Of a stretch of 64,000 bases of DNA, positions 57,101 to 64,000 are shown in pieces. Every line of letters begins with the position of its first letter. The stretch's first letter is position 1. Source of the DNA: Wenjunlia vitaminophila DSM 41686. Its GTDB lineage: Bacteria > Actinomycetota > Actinomycetes > Streptomycetales > Streptomycetaceae. The stretch covers positions 55,427 through 119,426 of the forward strand of contig NZ_KB904654.1 of assembly GCF_000380165.1 (NCBI RefSeq). The letters run 5' to 3'. The notes below the pieces were generated by a model. That model worked only from the letters and a program-made list of their open reading frames with translations, was not told where the DNA came from and did not search any database. A program made the translations under genes and the position numbers.

Positions 57101-59397
57101 ACCCGGGCCTGACCGCCGAGGCGCCCCTCGGTGCCCACCTGGCGGGCCACCCGGGTCACCTCGTCGCCGAAGTCGGAGAGTTGGTCCACCATCGTGTTCA
57201 CCGTGAGCACCAGCGCCAGGATCTCTCCCTTGGCGTCCACAGTGATCTTCTTGGACATGTCCCCGCGGGCCACCGCCTGGGTGACCTCGGCGATCCCCCG
57301 CACCTGCGCCGTCAGGTTGTTCGCCATCTCGTTGACGGACTGGGTCAGGTCCTTCCACGTCCCGGCGACGCCCTTGACGTCGGCCTGCCCGCCCAGCTTC
57401 CCCTCGGTGCCCACTTCCCTGGCCACCCGGGTCACCTGCTCGGCGAACGTGGACAACTGGTCCACCATCGTGTTCAGGGTGCTCTTCAGCTCCAGGATCT
57501 CGCCACGGGCGTCCACCGTGATCTTCTGGCTCAGGTCGCCCCGGGCCACCGCGGTGGCGACCTGGGCGATGTTGCGGACCTGCGCCGTCAGGTTCCCGGC
57601 CATTCCGTTCACCGAGTCGGTCAGGTCCCGCCAGACCCCCGCCACGCCCTGCACCTTGGCCTGGCCGCCGAGCCTGCCCTCGGTACCGACCTCCCTGGCC
57701 ACCCGGGTGACCTCGGCCGCGAACGCCGAGAGCTGGTCCACCATCGTGTTGACGGTGTCCTTCAGCTCCAGGATCTCGCCACGGGCGTCGACGGTGATCT
57801 TCTGGCTCAGGTCGCCCCGGGCCACCGCCGTGGTCACCTGCGCGATGTTGCGGACCTGGTCGGTGAGGTTGCGGCCCATGGAGTTGACCGAGTCCGTCAG
57901 GTCCCACCACACCCCGGACACCCCTGGCACCTCGGCCTGGCCGCCGAGCCTGCCCTCGGTACCCACGTCCCGCGCCATCCTGGTGACCTCGGCCGCGAAG
58001 GCGGAGAGCTGGTCCACCATGGTGTTCACGGTGTTCTTGAGCTCCAGCATCTCGCCGGAGACATCCACCGCGACCTTCTGCGACAGGTCACCGTACGCGA
58101 CCGCGGTGGTCACCTGGGCGATGTCCCGCACCTGCGCCGTCAGGTTGCGGAAGGCGGTGTTGACCGAGTCCGTCAGGTCCTTCCACGTGCCCGCGGCACC
58201 CGGCACCTGCGCCTGACCACCCAGCCGCCCCTCCGCACCGACCTCCGACGCAACCCGCGTCACCTCGTCGGCGAAGGTGCTCAGCGTCTGCGTCATCGCA
58301 TTGATCGTTTCAGCGAGGCGTGCGACCTCACCGCTCGCGCTGACTGTGATCTTCTGCGACAGGTCCCCGTTGGCCACCGCGGTGGTGACCTGCGCGATGT
58401 CCCGCACCTGCGCCGTCAGGTTCCCCGCCATGGTGTTGACCGAGTCCGTCAGGTCCTTCCACGTGCCCGCGACACCCGGCACCTGCGCCTGACCACCGAG
58501 TTTGCCCTCGGTGCCCACCTCCCGGGCCACCCGGGTCACCTGCTCCGCGAACGTGGACAACTGGTCCACCATGGTGTTCACGGTGTCCTTCAGGGCCAGC
58601 ATCTCGCCGTCCACCCGCACGGTGACCTTGCGGGACAGGTCACCCCTGGCGACCGCCGTGGTGACCAGGGCGATGTCCCTGACCTGCGCGGTGAGCTGCG
58701 CCGCCATGGTGTTCACCGAGTCGATCAGGTCACGCCAGCTCCCGGACATGCCGCGCACCCTGGCCTGCCCGCCGAGCTTGCCCTCGGTGCCCACCTCGCT
58801 GGCCACCCGGGTCACCTCGTCGGTGAACGTGGACAACTGGTCCACCAGACCGTTCACCGTCCGGCCGACCTTGAGGAACTCACCCCGCAAGGCGTGCTGG
58901 GAGCCGTCAAAGGACCGCGGACGCAACTCCATCCGCTGCTCCAGGTCCCCCTCGGCCACCGCGGCGAGCACCCGCCCCACCTCGGCCACCGGGTACACCA
59001 GGTCGTCGACGAGCGCGTTGGAGTGGTCGATCGCCGTGGCCCAGGAGCCGTCACACGGCCCCGTCTCCAGCCGCTCGGCGAGCTTGCCCTCCCGGCCGAC
59101 CAGCCTGCGCACCCGGGACAGCTCCCCGGTGAGGTGCTGGTTGCGGTCCGCGATCTGGTTGAAAACCGCGGCGATCTCAGCCATCACACCGTCGCCGGTC
59201 ACGGTCAGGCGCTTGCGGAAGTTGCCGTCCCGCATCGCCTCCAGCGCCGTCAGCAGCCGGTTCAGCGACGCGGCGTCCACCTCGACGGTCCCCCGGGCCC
59301 TGGCGCGCGTACCGTTCCGCACGGCGGACGAGCCGCGTCGAGTAGCACGTTGCACACCCGAGGCGACGCCACCTCGCGCCGATGGGCCAGACTCCAC
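54163..59397 (-). CDS. osaA: OsaA, giant hybrid histidine kinase with a HAMP-repeat array
   Basis: A 1744-residue cytosolic hybrid kinase with no membrane segment. It has a basic N-terminus, one degenerate plus nine clear 92-residue HAMP-type repeats (about 95-1030, each with VGTEGxLGGQA and TAVAxGDL), a GAF domain (about 1080-1225), a coiled coil, the H-box [15 protein letters not shown], an HATPase domain and a C-terminal receiver ([35 protein letters not shown]). S. coelicolor OsaA is the kinase for osmoadaptation. Start GTG 59397 follows GGAGGG by six bases. It is divergent from osaC. Confidence 0.94.
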   Translation of the reverse strand: MESGPSARGGVASGVQRATRRGSSAVRNGTRARARGTVEVDAASLNRLLTALEAMRDGNFRKRLTVTGDGVMAEIAAVFNQIADRNQHLTGELSRVRRLVGREGKLAERLETGPCDGSWATAIDHSNALVDDLVYPVAEVGRVLAAVAEGDLEQRMELRPRSFDGSQHALRGEFLKVGRTVNGLVDQLSTFTDEVTRVASEVGTEGKLGGQARVRGMSGSWRDLIDSVNTMAAQLTAQVRDIALVTTAVARGDLSRKVTVRVDGEMLALKDTVNTMVDQLSTFAEQVTRVAREVGTEGKLGGQAQVPGVAGTWKDLTDSVNTMAGNLTAQVRDIAQVTTAVANGDLSQKITVSASGEVARLAETINAMTQTLSTFADEVTRVASEVGAEGRLGGQAQVPGAAGTWKDLTDSVNTAFRNLTAQVRDIAQVTTAVAYGDLSQKVAVDVSGEMLELKNTVNTMVDQLSAFAAEVTRMARDVGTEGRLGGQAEVPGVSGVWWDLTDSVNSMGRNLTDQVRNIAQVTTAVARGDLSQKITVDARGEILELKDTVNTMVDQLSAFAAEVTRVAREVGTEGRLGGQAKVQGVAGVWRDLTDSVNGMAGNLTAQVRNIAQVATAVARGDLSQKITVDARGEILELKSTLNTMVDQLSTFAEQVTRVAREVGTEGKLGGQADVKGVAGTWKDLTQSVNEMANNLTAQVRGIAEVTQAVARGDMSKKITVDAKGEILALVLTVNTMVDQLSDFGDEVTRVARQVGTEGRLGGQARVRNASGIWKDLTDNVNLMANNLTSQVRNISQVASAVASGDLTKKVTVEARGEVAELADTVNEMTETLRKFAEQVTRVAREVGTEGRLGGQADVPGVSGTWKDLTESVNSMASNLTTQVRNIALVTTAVAKGDLTKKIDVDARGEILELKTTINTMVDQLSAFADELTRVAREVGTEGILGGQARVPGVVGTWQDLTESVNELASSLTRQVRAIAEVATAVTRGDLTPRIDVDAAGELEMLKNNINQMIHNLRETTQTNREQNWLKTELARISGLMQGRRELRDVAALIMSELTPVVGARHGAFFLAEPALEAEGGDEAGLRPGNEEVELRLIGGYGYSTRSMPTTYRMGESLVGQVALEKATILVESAPPGYLKIASGLGDASPVNVVVLPVQFEGQLLGVIELASFQPFTQVHRDFLDQIAEMIAVTVNTIGVNTKTEALLRQSQELTTQLKERSAELESRQAALQRSNAELEEKAELLARQNRDIEIQNNKIEEARQVLEERAEQLALSMRYKSEFLANMSHELRTPLNSLLILAKLLADNAESNLSPKQVEFAETIHGAGADLLQLINDILDLSKVEAGKMDVSPTRIALVQLVDYVEATFRPLTAEKGLDFSVRVSPELPLTLHTDEQRLLQVLRNLLSNAVKFTDTGAVELVIRPAGEDVPVYIKEQLLESGAIQDPEQEMIAFSVTDTGIGIAASKMRVIFEAFKQADGTTSRKYGGTGLGLSISREIARLLGGEIHADSQPGRGSTFTLYLPLVCGEWPASGYPQLSALPEGDSTEGADAPLHDLEPSATTRSRAGGGLARIRRSRAARRESASAAAAGQPAVQSPARDSWVQPWEDSAGGEGFKAGFQGQKVLVVDDDVRNVFALTSVLEQHGLTVLYAENGREGIEVLEQHDDVALVLMDIMMPEMDGYATTAAIRRMPQFAGLPIIALTAKAMKGDREKSIEAGASDHVTKPVDTDHLLTVMGQWLGAR
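56340..58860. repeat. nine tandem 276-bp repeats inside osaA
   Basis: The nine HAMP modules of OsaA are encoded by in-frame repeats of about 276 bp, with strongly conserved segments such as ctggtccaccat and gtcaggtccttcca. The limits given are approximate. Such arrays can expand or contract by recombination. Confidence 0.8.
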
Positions 59398-59774
59398 CGT
59401 GTCCCTCCCGCAGGGTCGAACCAAAACACCACCCGGATGAGCATCGGGTCAACCACCAGTGTTTCACCACGAAGGCTCAAGGCCATAACGCTTCCGGAGC
59501 TTCACCCGGCCCGTCCGGCACTCCGGCCAGCGCCGCCAGCGGACGCCGCTGGAAAACACCCACGACCGGGACACACGGCGGCCCGGTGGGTAAGTAACCT
59601 GGCACGGACCACCCCGCGTGGGGTACGGCGCACACCGGCAGGCCGGGAGGGAGGGGGGCCGTCGTGATCGGGCAGCACGGGCCAGCTCCTGGCGCCGTCG
59701 AACCAACCGCCGTGAGCGGATGCCCCGGCCCTGACGACATCCCCCCCGGCCACCAGGCACAGGTAAGGAGAACC
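59398..59774. other. osaA-osaC divergent intergenic region
   Basis: This 377-base region separates osaA and osaC and must hold both promoters. Shadow frames are open on both strands but none has a plausible start or family similarity. In S. coelicolor osaC is reported to act on SigB; I did not identify a reliable sigma-B-type promoter by eye. Confidence 0.5.
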
Positions 59775-62432
59775 GTGATCACCGCGCGGGCAGCCGCCAC
59801 CTTCGAACCGGTCGGGCGCTCCGTTGCGACCGCCCGCGCCTTCGTCCGGGACACCCTCCAGGGCTGGGGCTTCTCCGACATCGTGGACGACGCGGTGGTC
59901 CTCACCAGCGAACTGGTCACCAACGCGGTGGTGCACGCCGGCACGACCGCCGATGTGCGCTGCCTGCGTCACCACACCGGCGTGCGCATCGAGGTCGCCG
60001 ACCGCTATCCCGAACGGGAACTACCGCTCAGGGACGGCATCGTCGGGCGCGGCGCCGGCCCCGACCGGGAGGGCGGTCGCGGCCTGTTGCTGTGCGCGGC
60101 ACTCGCCGCCCGTTGGGGCGTGGAGTACACGCCCACCCACAAACAGGTGTGGTTCCACCTCGAACTGCCCGAGCGACCCGCGGGGACCCGGCTCGCCGGG
60201 CCGGTGCTCCCGACCGGTGCCCTGCCCGCCACCGACGAGCCGGTCCGGGTGGCCGTGGTCCAGGTCGACCGCGGAGGCGTGATCAGCTCCTGGAACGAGG
60301 ACGCCCGGGTGCTCTTCGGCCACCGGGCGGAGGAGGTCGTGGGCAAGCCCCTCGCCGACCTCGCGGCCTGGCCCCAGACCCCGGGCACCGGCATCGGGTT
60401 CGCCGAGGCCCTGGCCCTGTCCCGCTGGGAGGGCTCGTACGGCATCCGCGGCGCCGGGGGCCGGGTCCTGCCGGTGTACGGCAGCCACCTGCGCGTCCGC
60501 GACTCGTCCGGCGAACCCTCGTCGGTGTGCCTGCTGGTCCGCGACACCGAGCGCGCCGTGCTCCAGACCCCGGCCCGAGGGACCACCCCGGGAGCGGTGA
60601 CGGGGCCGGCAGGCACCGACACCGCCGCCGCCCGCACCGGGGACCCCTGGTCGTCCCGGCGCACCGCCGATCCGTTCGAGGTGTTCATCGGCACCCCCAC
60701 CCCCGACGACCTCGACGGCCTGCTGCAGCGCACCGTAGAACGCGCCCGCGACATGCTCGACGGAGACGCCGCCTACCTGCTGCTGGCCACCGACGACGAG
60801 ACCGAGCTCGAGGTACGCGCCTCAACCGGGCTCCCCTCGGCCCGCCAGCGCTTCGCCCGGGTCCCCGTGGAGGCCGGCACCAGCCGCTACGGCAGCGCCC
60901 GGATGCCGGCCGTGCACGATGACCTGACCGTCGCGCCCGGCGCAGTCCCGTTGCTCGCCGGCACCGGCATGCGCTCGGTGGTCACCGTCCCGCTGAAGGT
61001 CGAGGGTCGCCTCACCGGCTCGCTCGGCGTCGCCGCCGAGGCACCGCACCGCTACGGCAACGAGGAGGCGCTGCGCCTGCAGTTCGCCGCCGACAGGATC
61101 GCCTTGGCGGTGGAGAGCGCCCGGCTCAACGAACTCGAGCGGTTGCGCCGGGGCTCGCTGTCCTTCCTCGTCGAGGCGTCCGACCTGCTGGCCGGCACGC
61201 TGGAACGGGACCAGACCCTGGCCCTGATGGCGCAGATGACCGTCCCCACGCTGGCGAGCTGGTGCGCGATCTACACCATCGCCGACGAGCGCTCCGAGCC
61301 CTACCTGGCGTTCGTCCTGCATGAGGACGAGGACCGCATCGACGGCCTGCGGGCCCTCCTGGAACGTGTCGACCCGCCGTCCGCGGAACGCAGCGCGCGA
61401 CAGTGGACGGCCCCGGCGGACGCCGCGCACGCCGCGGCGCTGCGCGCCTCCCTGCGTTCCCTCGGGCTCGGCGAGGCGGGGCGGCCCGCCACCGGCCCGG
61501 GCACCGCACTGGCCACCGCCGCCGCGGTCGGTGGCGAGACGGTGGTGCTCCCGTTGATCGCCCGCGACCGGGTGATCGGCCTGCTCGCCCTCGGCAAACC
61601 CACCGACGAGCGGTTCCGCCAGGAGATCGTCGAGCTCGGCGAGGACCTGTCCCGTCGTGCCGCCCTGGCCCTGGACAACGCCCGGCTGTACTCGGAGCGC
61701 ACCGCCATCAGCCAGTCCCTCCAGCGCAGCCTGCTGCCGCCGGAGCTGCCGCACATCCCCGGCGTGGAGGTCGAGGTGGTCTACCGGGCGGCGGGCGAGG
61801 GCAACGAGGTCGGTGGTGACTTCTACGACCTGTTCCCCATCCGTGAGGGCTGCTGGGGCTTCGCCATCGGCGACGTCTGCGGGACCGGCCCGGAGGCGGC
61901 GGCCGTCACCGGCCTCGCCCGCCATGCCCTGCGGCTGCTGGCCCGTGAGGGCTTCGGCGCCCCGGCCGTCCTGGAACGACTCAACGCAGCCATCCTCGAC
62001 GAGGGCGCCCGCAGTCGCTTCCTCACGCTCCTCTACGGCGAGATGTGGCCCCAGCCCGACGGCAGCACCGTCCTCAAGGCGGTCTGCGCCGGCCACCCAC
62101 TGCCGCTCCTGCTCCGCCCCGACGGCACGGTCCAGCCCGCCGCCGACCCCCAGCCACTGCTCGGGGTCATCGAGGAGTTGGAGCTCGCCGAGCAGACCAT
62201 CGAGCTGGCCCCGGGTGACGTGTTGTTGTGCGTCACCGACGGGGTGACCGAACGCCGCGAGGACTCCCGGATGCTCGGTGACGACGGACTCGCTGAGGTC
62301 CTCGCCCAGTGCACCGGCCTCACCGCGGGAGCCGTCGCCTCGAGGGTCCAGCGCGCCGTGGAGAACTTCGCCAGCGACGCGCCGTCCGACGACATGGCGA
62401 TCCTGGCCATGCGCATCCCGCAGCCCGACTAG
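59775..62432 (+). CDS. osaC: OsaC, multidomain PP2C-type phosphatase/anti-sigma-like regulator
   Basis: An 885-residue protein: RsbW-like HATPase domain (about 8-133, ELVTNAVVHAG), PAS (about 155-250), two GAF domains (about 300-450 and 470-630) and a SpoIIE/PP2C phosphatase domain (about 650-885). PP2C metal-binding Asp appear in GGDFYD, GDVCGTG, VTDGVTE and SDDMAIL. S. coelicolor OsaC, encoded beside osaAB, modulates SigB after osmotic stress with this domain set. Start GTG 59775 follows AAGGAG by four bases. It is convergent with the GlxA-like regulator, with 26 bases between the stops. Confidence 0.93.
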   Translation: MITARAAATFEPVGRSVATARAFVRDTLQGWGFSDIVDDAVVLTSELVTNAVVHAGTTADVRCLRHHTGVRIEVADRYPERELPLRDGIVGRGAGPDREGGRGLLLCAALAARWGVEYTPTHKQVWFHLELPERPAGTRLAGPVLPTGALPATDEPVRVAVVQVDRGGVISSWNEDARVLFGHRAEEVVGKPLADLAAWPQTPGTGIGFAEALALSRWEGSYGIRGAGGRVLPVYGSHLRVRDSSGEPSSVCLLVRDTERAVLQTPARGTTPGAVTGPAGTDTAAARTGDPWSSRRTADPFEVFIGTPTPDDLDGLLQRTVERARDMLDGDAAYLLLATDDETELEVRASTGLPSARQRFARVPVEAGTSRYGSARMPAVHDDLTVAPGAVPLLAGTGMRSVVTVPLKVEGRLTGSLGVAAEAPHRYGNEEALRLQFAADRIALAVESARLNELERLRRGSLSFLVEASDLLAGTLERDQTLALMAQMTVPTLASWCAIYTIADERSEPYLAFVLHEDEDRIDGLRALLERVDPPSAERSARQWTAPADAAHAAALRASLRSLGLGEAGRPATGPGTALATAAAVGGETVVLPLIARDRVIGLLALGKPTDERFRQEIVELGEDLSRRAALALDNARLYSERTAISQSLQRSLLPPELPHIPGVEVEVVYRAAGEGNEVGGDFYDLFPIREGCWGFAIGDVCGTGPEAAAVTGLARHALRLLAREGFGAPAVLERLNAAILDEGARSRFLTLLYGEMWPQPDGSTVLKAVCAGHPLPLLLRPDGTVQPAADPQPLLGVIEELELAEQTIELAPGDVLLCVTDGVTERREDSRMLGDDGLAEVLAQCTGLTAGAVASRVQRAVENFASDAPSDDMAILAMRIPQPD

Positions 62433-62458
62433 ACCACCCGCGGCCGAGGCCGGTTGCG

Positions 62459-63430
62459 TCAGGCGCTGCTGCGGCGGTTGACGTTGCGGTACGCGGAGGG
62501 GGACGTGGCGTACAGGTCGGAGAACGCCTGGCGGAGGGTCTCCGTGGAGGTGAAGCCGCACTTGCGGGCCACCGCGGTCAACGGCAACGAGCTCTGCACC
62601 AGCAGTTGGGCCGCCGCCTCAGTGCGCGCCACCCGCACGTACCTCGCTGGGGAGGTGCCCAAGTGCCCGTCGAACAACCGGGTCAGGTGTCGCTGGCTCA
62701 CTCCTGCCACCCGGGCCAGCGTGGGGGCCGACAGATCGCTGCTGAGGTGGTTCGAGATGTAGGTGACGACGGTGCGCACCATCCGGTGCTCCGGTAACGG
62801 GGCCGCCGGCGGAACGCTCACCTGGGCCTGGTTCCCCGGGCGCTGGAGGTAGGTGACCAGTGTCCTCGCCACGGATCGTGCCAGCTCCGCGCCATTGTCC
62901 TCCTCTATCAGGGCCAGCGTCAGATCGAGCGCGCTGGTGACTCCCGCAGAGGTGTAGACGTTGCCGTCCTTGATGTACAGCGGGGCCGGATCCACAGTGA
63001 CTGACGTGTAGGCCGCCGCCATCCTGCCCGCGTACGACCAGTGGGTGGTGGCCCGTCGGCCGTTCAACAGGCCCGCTGCGGCCAACACGTGGGCACCGGT
63101 GCACACGGACGCGATCCGACGGCTGGCCCGGCTCAGTCGGCGTACCTCGGCCAGGAGCCGCCCGTTCGCCGCCGCGACGCCGTGTCCCAGACCACCGGCG
63201 ACGACTAAGGTGTCCAGCGGCCCCGAGACCTTCTCCAGTGGAACCTGGCCGACGAGCACCAACCCGGAGCTGCACCGCACAGGTCGCCCTCCCAGACTGG
63301 CCAGCTCCACCCGGTAGGGGCGGGCGGCCCCCAACCGGTTCGCTGCGTCCATGGCGTCGGATGGGCAAGCTATGTCGAGCATCTCGGCGTCGTCGAAGCC
63401 GACGATCACCACATGGCGCGGCTGCTTCAT
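62459..63430 (-). CDS. GlxA-family (AdpA-like) transcriptional regulator with two TTA codons
   Basis: A 323-residue regulator with an N-terminal DJ-1/PfpI (class I glutamine amidotransferase-like) domain (about 5-190, VVAGGLGHGV, ASVCTGAHVLAAAGLL) and a C-terminal AraC-type double helix-turn-helix (about 215-315, LARVAGVSQRHLTRLF, VARKCGFTSTETLRQAF). AdpA, the central developmental activator of Streptomyces, has the same architecture. Two leucines are encoded by TTA (62795-62797 and 63206-63208), and rare ATA codons also occur, so the gene looks bldA-dependent and somewhat less GC-rich than its neighbours. ATG 63430. The regulon is unknown. Confidence 0.9.
   Translation of the reverse strand: MKQPRHVVIVGFDDAEMLDIACPSDAMDAANRLGAARPYRVELASLGGRPVRCSSGLVLVGQVPLEKVSGPLDTLVVAGGLGHGVAAANGRLLAEVRRLSRASRRIASVCTGAHVLAAAGLLNGRRATTHWSYAGRMAAAYTSVTVDPAPLYIKDGNVYTSAGVTSALDLTLALIEEDNGAELARSVARTLVTYLQRPGNQAQVSVPPAAPLPEHRMVRTVVTYISNHLSSDLSAPTLARVAGVSQRHLTRLFDGHLGTSPARYVRVARTEAAAQLLVQSSLPLTAVARKCGFTSTETLRQAFSDLYATSPSAYRNVNRRSSA
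62795..62797 (-). promoter_or_regulatory. TTA codon in the GlxA-like regulator (C-terminal)
   Basis: Minus-strand TTA in frame, encoding Leu of Ala-Ala-Pro-Leu-Pro-Glu, in the linker before the DNA-binding domain. Confidence 0.85.
63206..63208 (-). promoter_or_regulatory. TTA codon in the GlxA-like regulator (N-terminal)
   Basis: Minus-strand TTA in frame, encoding Leu of Leu-Asp-Thr-Leu-Val-Val, in the DJ-1-like domain. Confidence 0.85.
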
Positions 63431-63744
63431 GATTGCCGACCATAGCCACGGGCCAGTCCGTTAGCCAGATACCCCAAGAATCCAGCCATACCCTATGTGT
63501 GGCCTGGCCATTCAGGAGCAGCAAAGCCCTGGGAACGGGCCATGGGCCGAACCGGGCACGCTCCCGGCCCAGGCCAGGCCAGTCGCCCCGTCCCGTCCGG
63601 TCCCGTCCCACGATGAACGACGGTACCGCGCCGCTGGCGTCCCACCTCCCCCTCCCGGGCCTCTGCGGACGCCCCATGGCACAAAAAAAGGAGGGATCTG
63701 GGTTGTTGTCCGAAGACAACAACCCAGATCCCTCACCAAAATTT
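63431..63744. other. intergenic region between the GlxA-like regulator and 5S rRNA
   Basis: A 314-base region. It holds the regulator promoter at the left and the rRNA terminator at 63682-63734. No gene is evident in between. Confidence 0.6.
63682..63734 (-). terminator. intrinsic terminator of the rRNA operon
   Basis: A 20-bp perfect stem (left arm 63691-63710, right arm 63715-63734) with loop cgaa. On the minus strand it is followed by a run of seven T (aaaaaaa at 63683-63689 on the plus strand). It starts 11 bases after the 5S gene, a classic rho-independent terminator. Confidence 0.92.
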
Positions 63745-63863
63745 GTCCGGCGGCGTCCTACTCTCCCACAAGGTCCCCCTCGCAGTACCATCGGCGCAGT
63801 AAGGCTTAGCTACCGGGTTCGGAATGTAACCGGGCGTTTCCCTCACGCAATAACCACCGAAAC
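63745..63863 (-). rRNA. rrf: 5S ribosomal RNA
   Basis: The minus strand begins gtttcggtggt and ends near gtaggacgccgccgga, with the conserved cattccgaacccgg and ctaagcc segments. About 119 bases; ends are set by pairing of the terminal helix and may be off by a few bases. Confidence 0.93.
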
Positions 63864-63952
63864 ACACACAGACACACAACCAACACACACCCCACAAAAG
63901 GGGAACCGGTCTGGTTGTTGCCCCAGAACCACACAGTGGACACGTAGCATCA

Positions 63953-64000
63953 ATGGACAAGCCCTCGGCCTATTAGTACCAGTCAGCTCCACGAGTCACC
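63953..64000 (-). rRNA. rrl: 23S ribosomal RNA, 3' end only
   Basis: The last 48 bases of 23S rRNA on the minus strand, containing ctgactggtactaatagg and ending near cgagggcttgtcc. The gene continues beyond the right edge. The exact mature 3' end is approximate. Confidence 0.9.

Noticed and set aside
56203..59667. Plus-strand open frame of about 1150 codons across osaA
   Set aside because: Its repeats are the mirror of the HAMP repeats of osaA; it has no own start signal and no family match.

Overview
The window is high-GC actinobacterial DNA, and its gene order follows the core chromosome of Streptomyces: nrdR | lexA, a DinG-type helicase, NIS siderophore synthetases, hflX, rshA, dapF, miaA, miaB, gluRK-gluABCD, recX-recA, lhr-nei, clgR-cinA-pgsA-rimO, ftsK, osaB-osaA-osaC. 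Protein starts, lipoprotein signals, the LexA and RecA operators and the rRNA sequences all fit Streptomycetaceae (Streptomyces or a close relative). The left edge cuts nrdR after 50 codons and the right edge cuts the 3' end of a 23S rRNA gene. No tRNA, CRISPR array or intact transposase was seen.

Layout. 1-3 kb: divergent nrdR and lexA with paired NrdR boxes and an SOS box, then a TIM-barrel sugar isomerase. 3-9.6 kb (minus): a translationally coupled operon of two IucA/IucC synthetases, a GNAT acetyltransferase and a DinG-type helicase. 9.9-11.4 kb: a lipoprotein protease whose stop codon lies in the terminal repeat of a 181-bp MITE-like element. 11.4-20.6 kb (minus): hflX, rshA, dapF, a membrane protein, miaA, a dioxygenase-fold protein and miaB. 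20.7-33.2 kb: a glutamate-centred region with an orphan TAXI binding protein, a receptor-type Ser/Thr kinase whose outer domain is a paralogue of GluB, a TTA-containing radical SAM gene with an MFS exporter, the GluK/GluR two-component system and the gluABCD importer. 33.4-45.4 kb: a FAD monooxygenase, recX-recA, DUF3046, a subtilase, the giant Lhr helicase and a Nei glycosylase. 45.4-53.1 kb (minus): a small conserved protein, clgR, cinA, pgsA, rimO, a RodZ-like protein and ftsK. 53.3-62.4 kb: the osmoadaptation set osaB, osaA and divergent osaC. 62.4-64 kb: a GlxA/AdpA-like regulator with two TTA codons, then the 5S and 23S rRNA end of an rrn operon on the minus strand.

How the parts work together. 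DNA-damage control (LexA, RecA, RecX and two SOS boxes), dNTP control (NrdR), protein quality control (ClgR), stringent response (RshA) and osmotic stress (OsaA/B/C) give the window a strong regulatory character. The most unusual assembly is at 20.7-33.2 kb, where glutamate appears to be imported by GluABCD, sensed by GluK/GluR and probably also sensed by a one-polypeptide kinase with a GluB-like outer domain. The radical SAM and MFS pair embedded there carries a bldA-type TTA codon and may be a small, developmentally controlled biosynthetic unit of unknown product.
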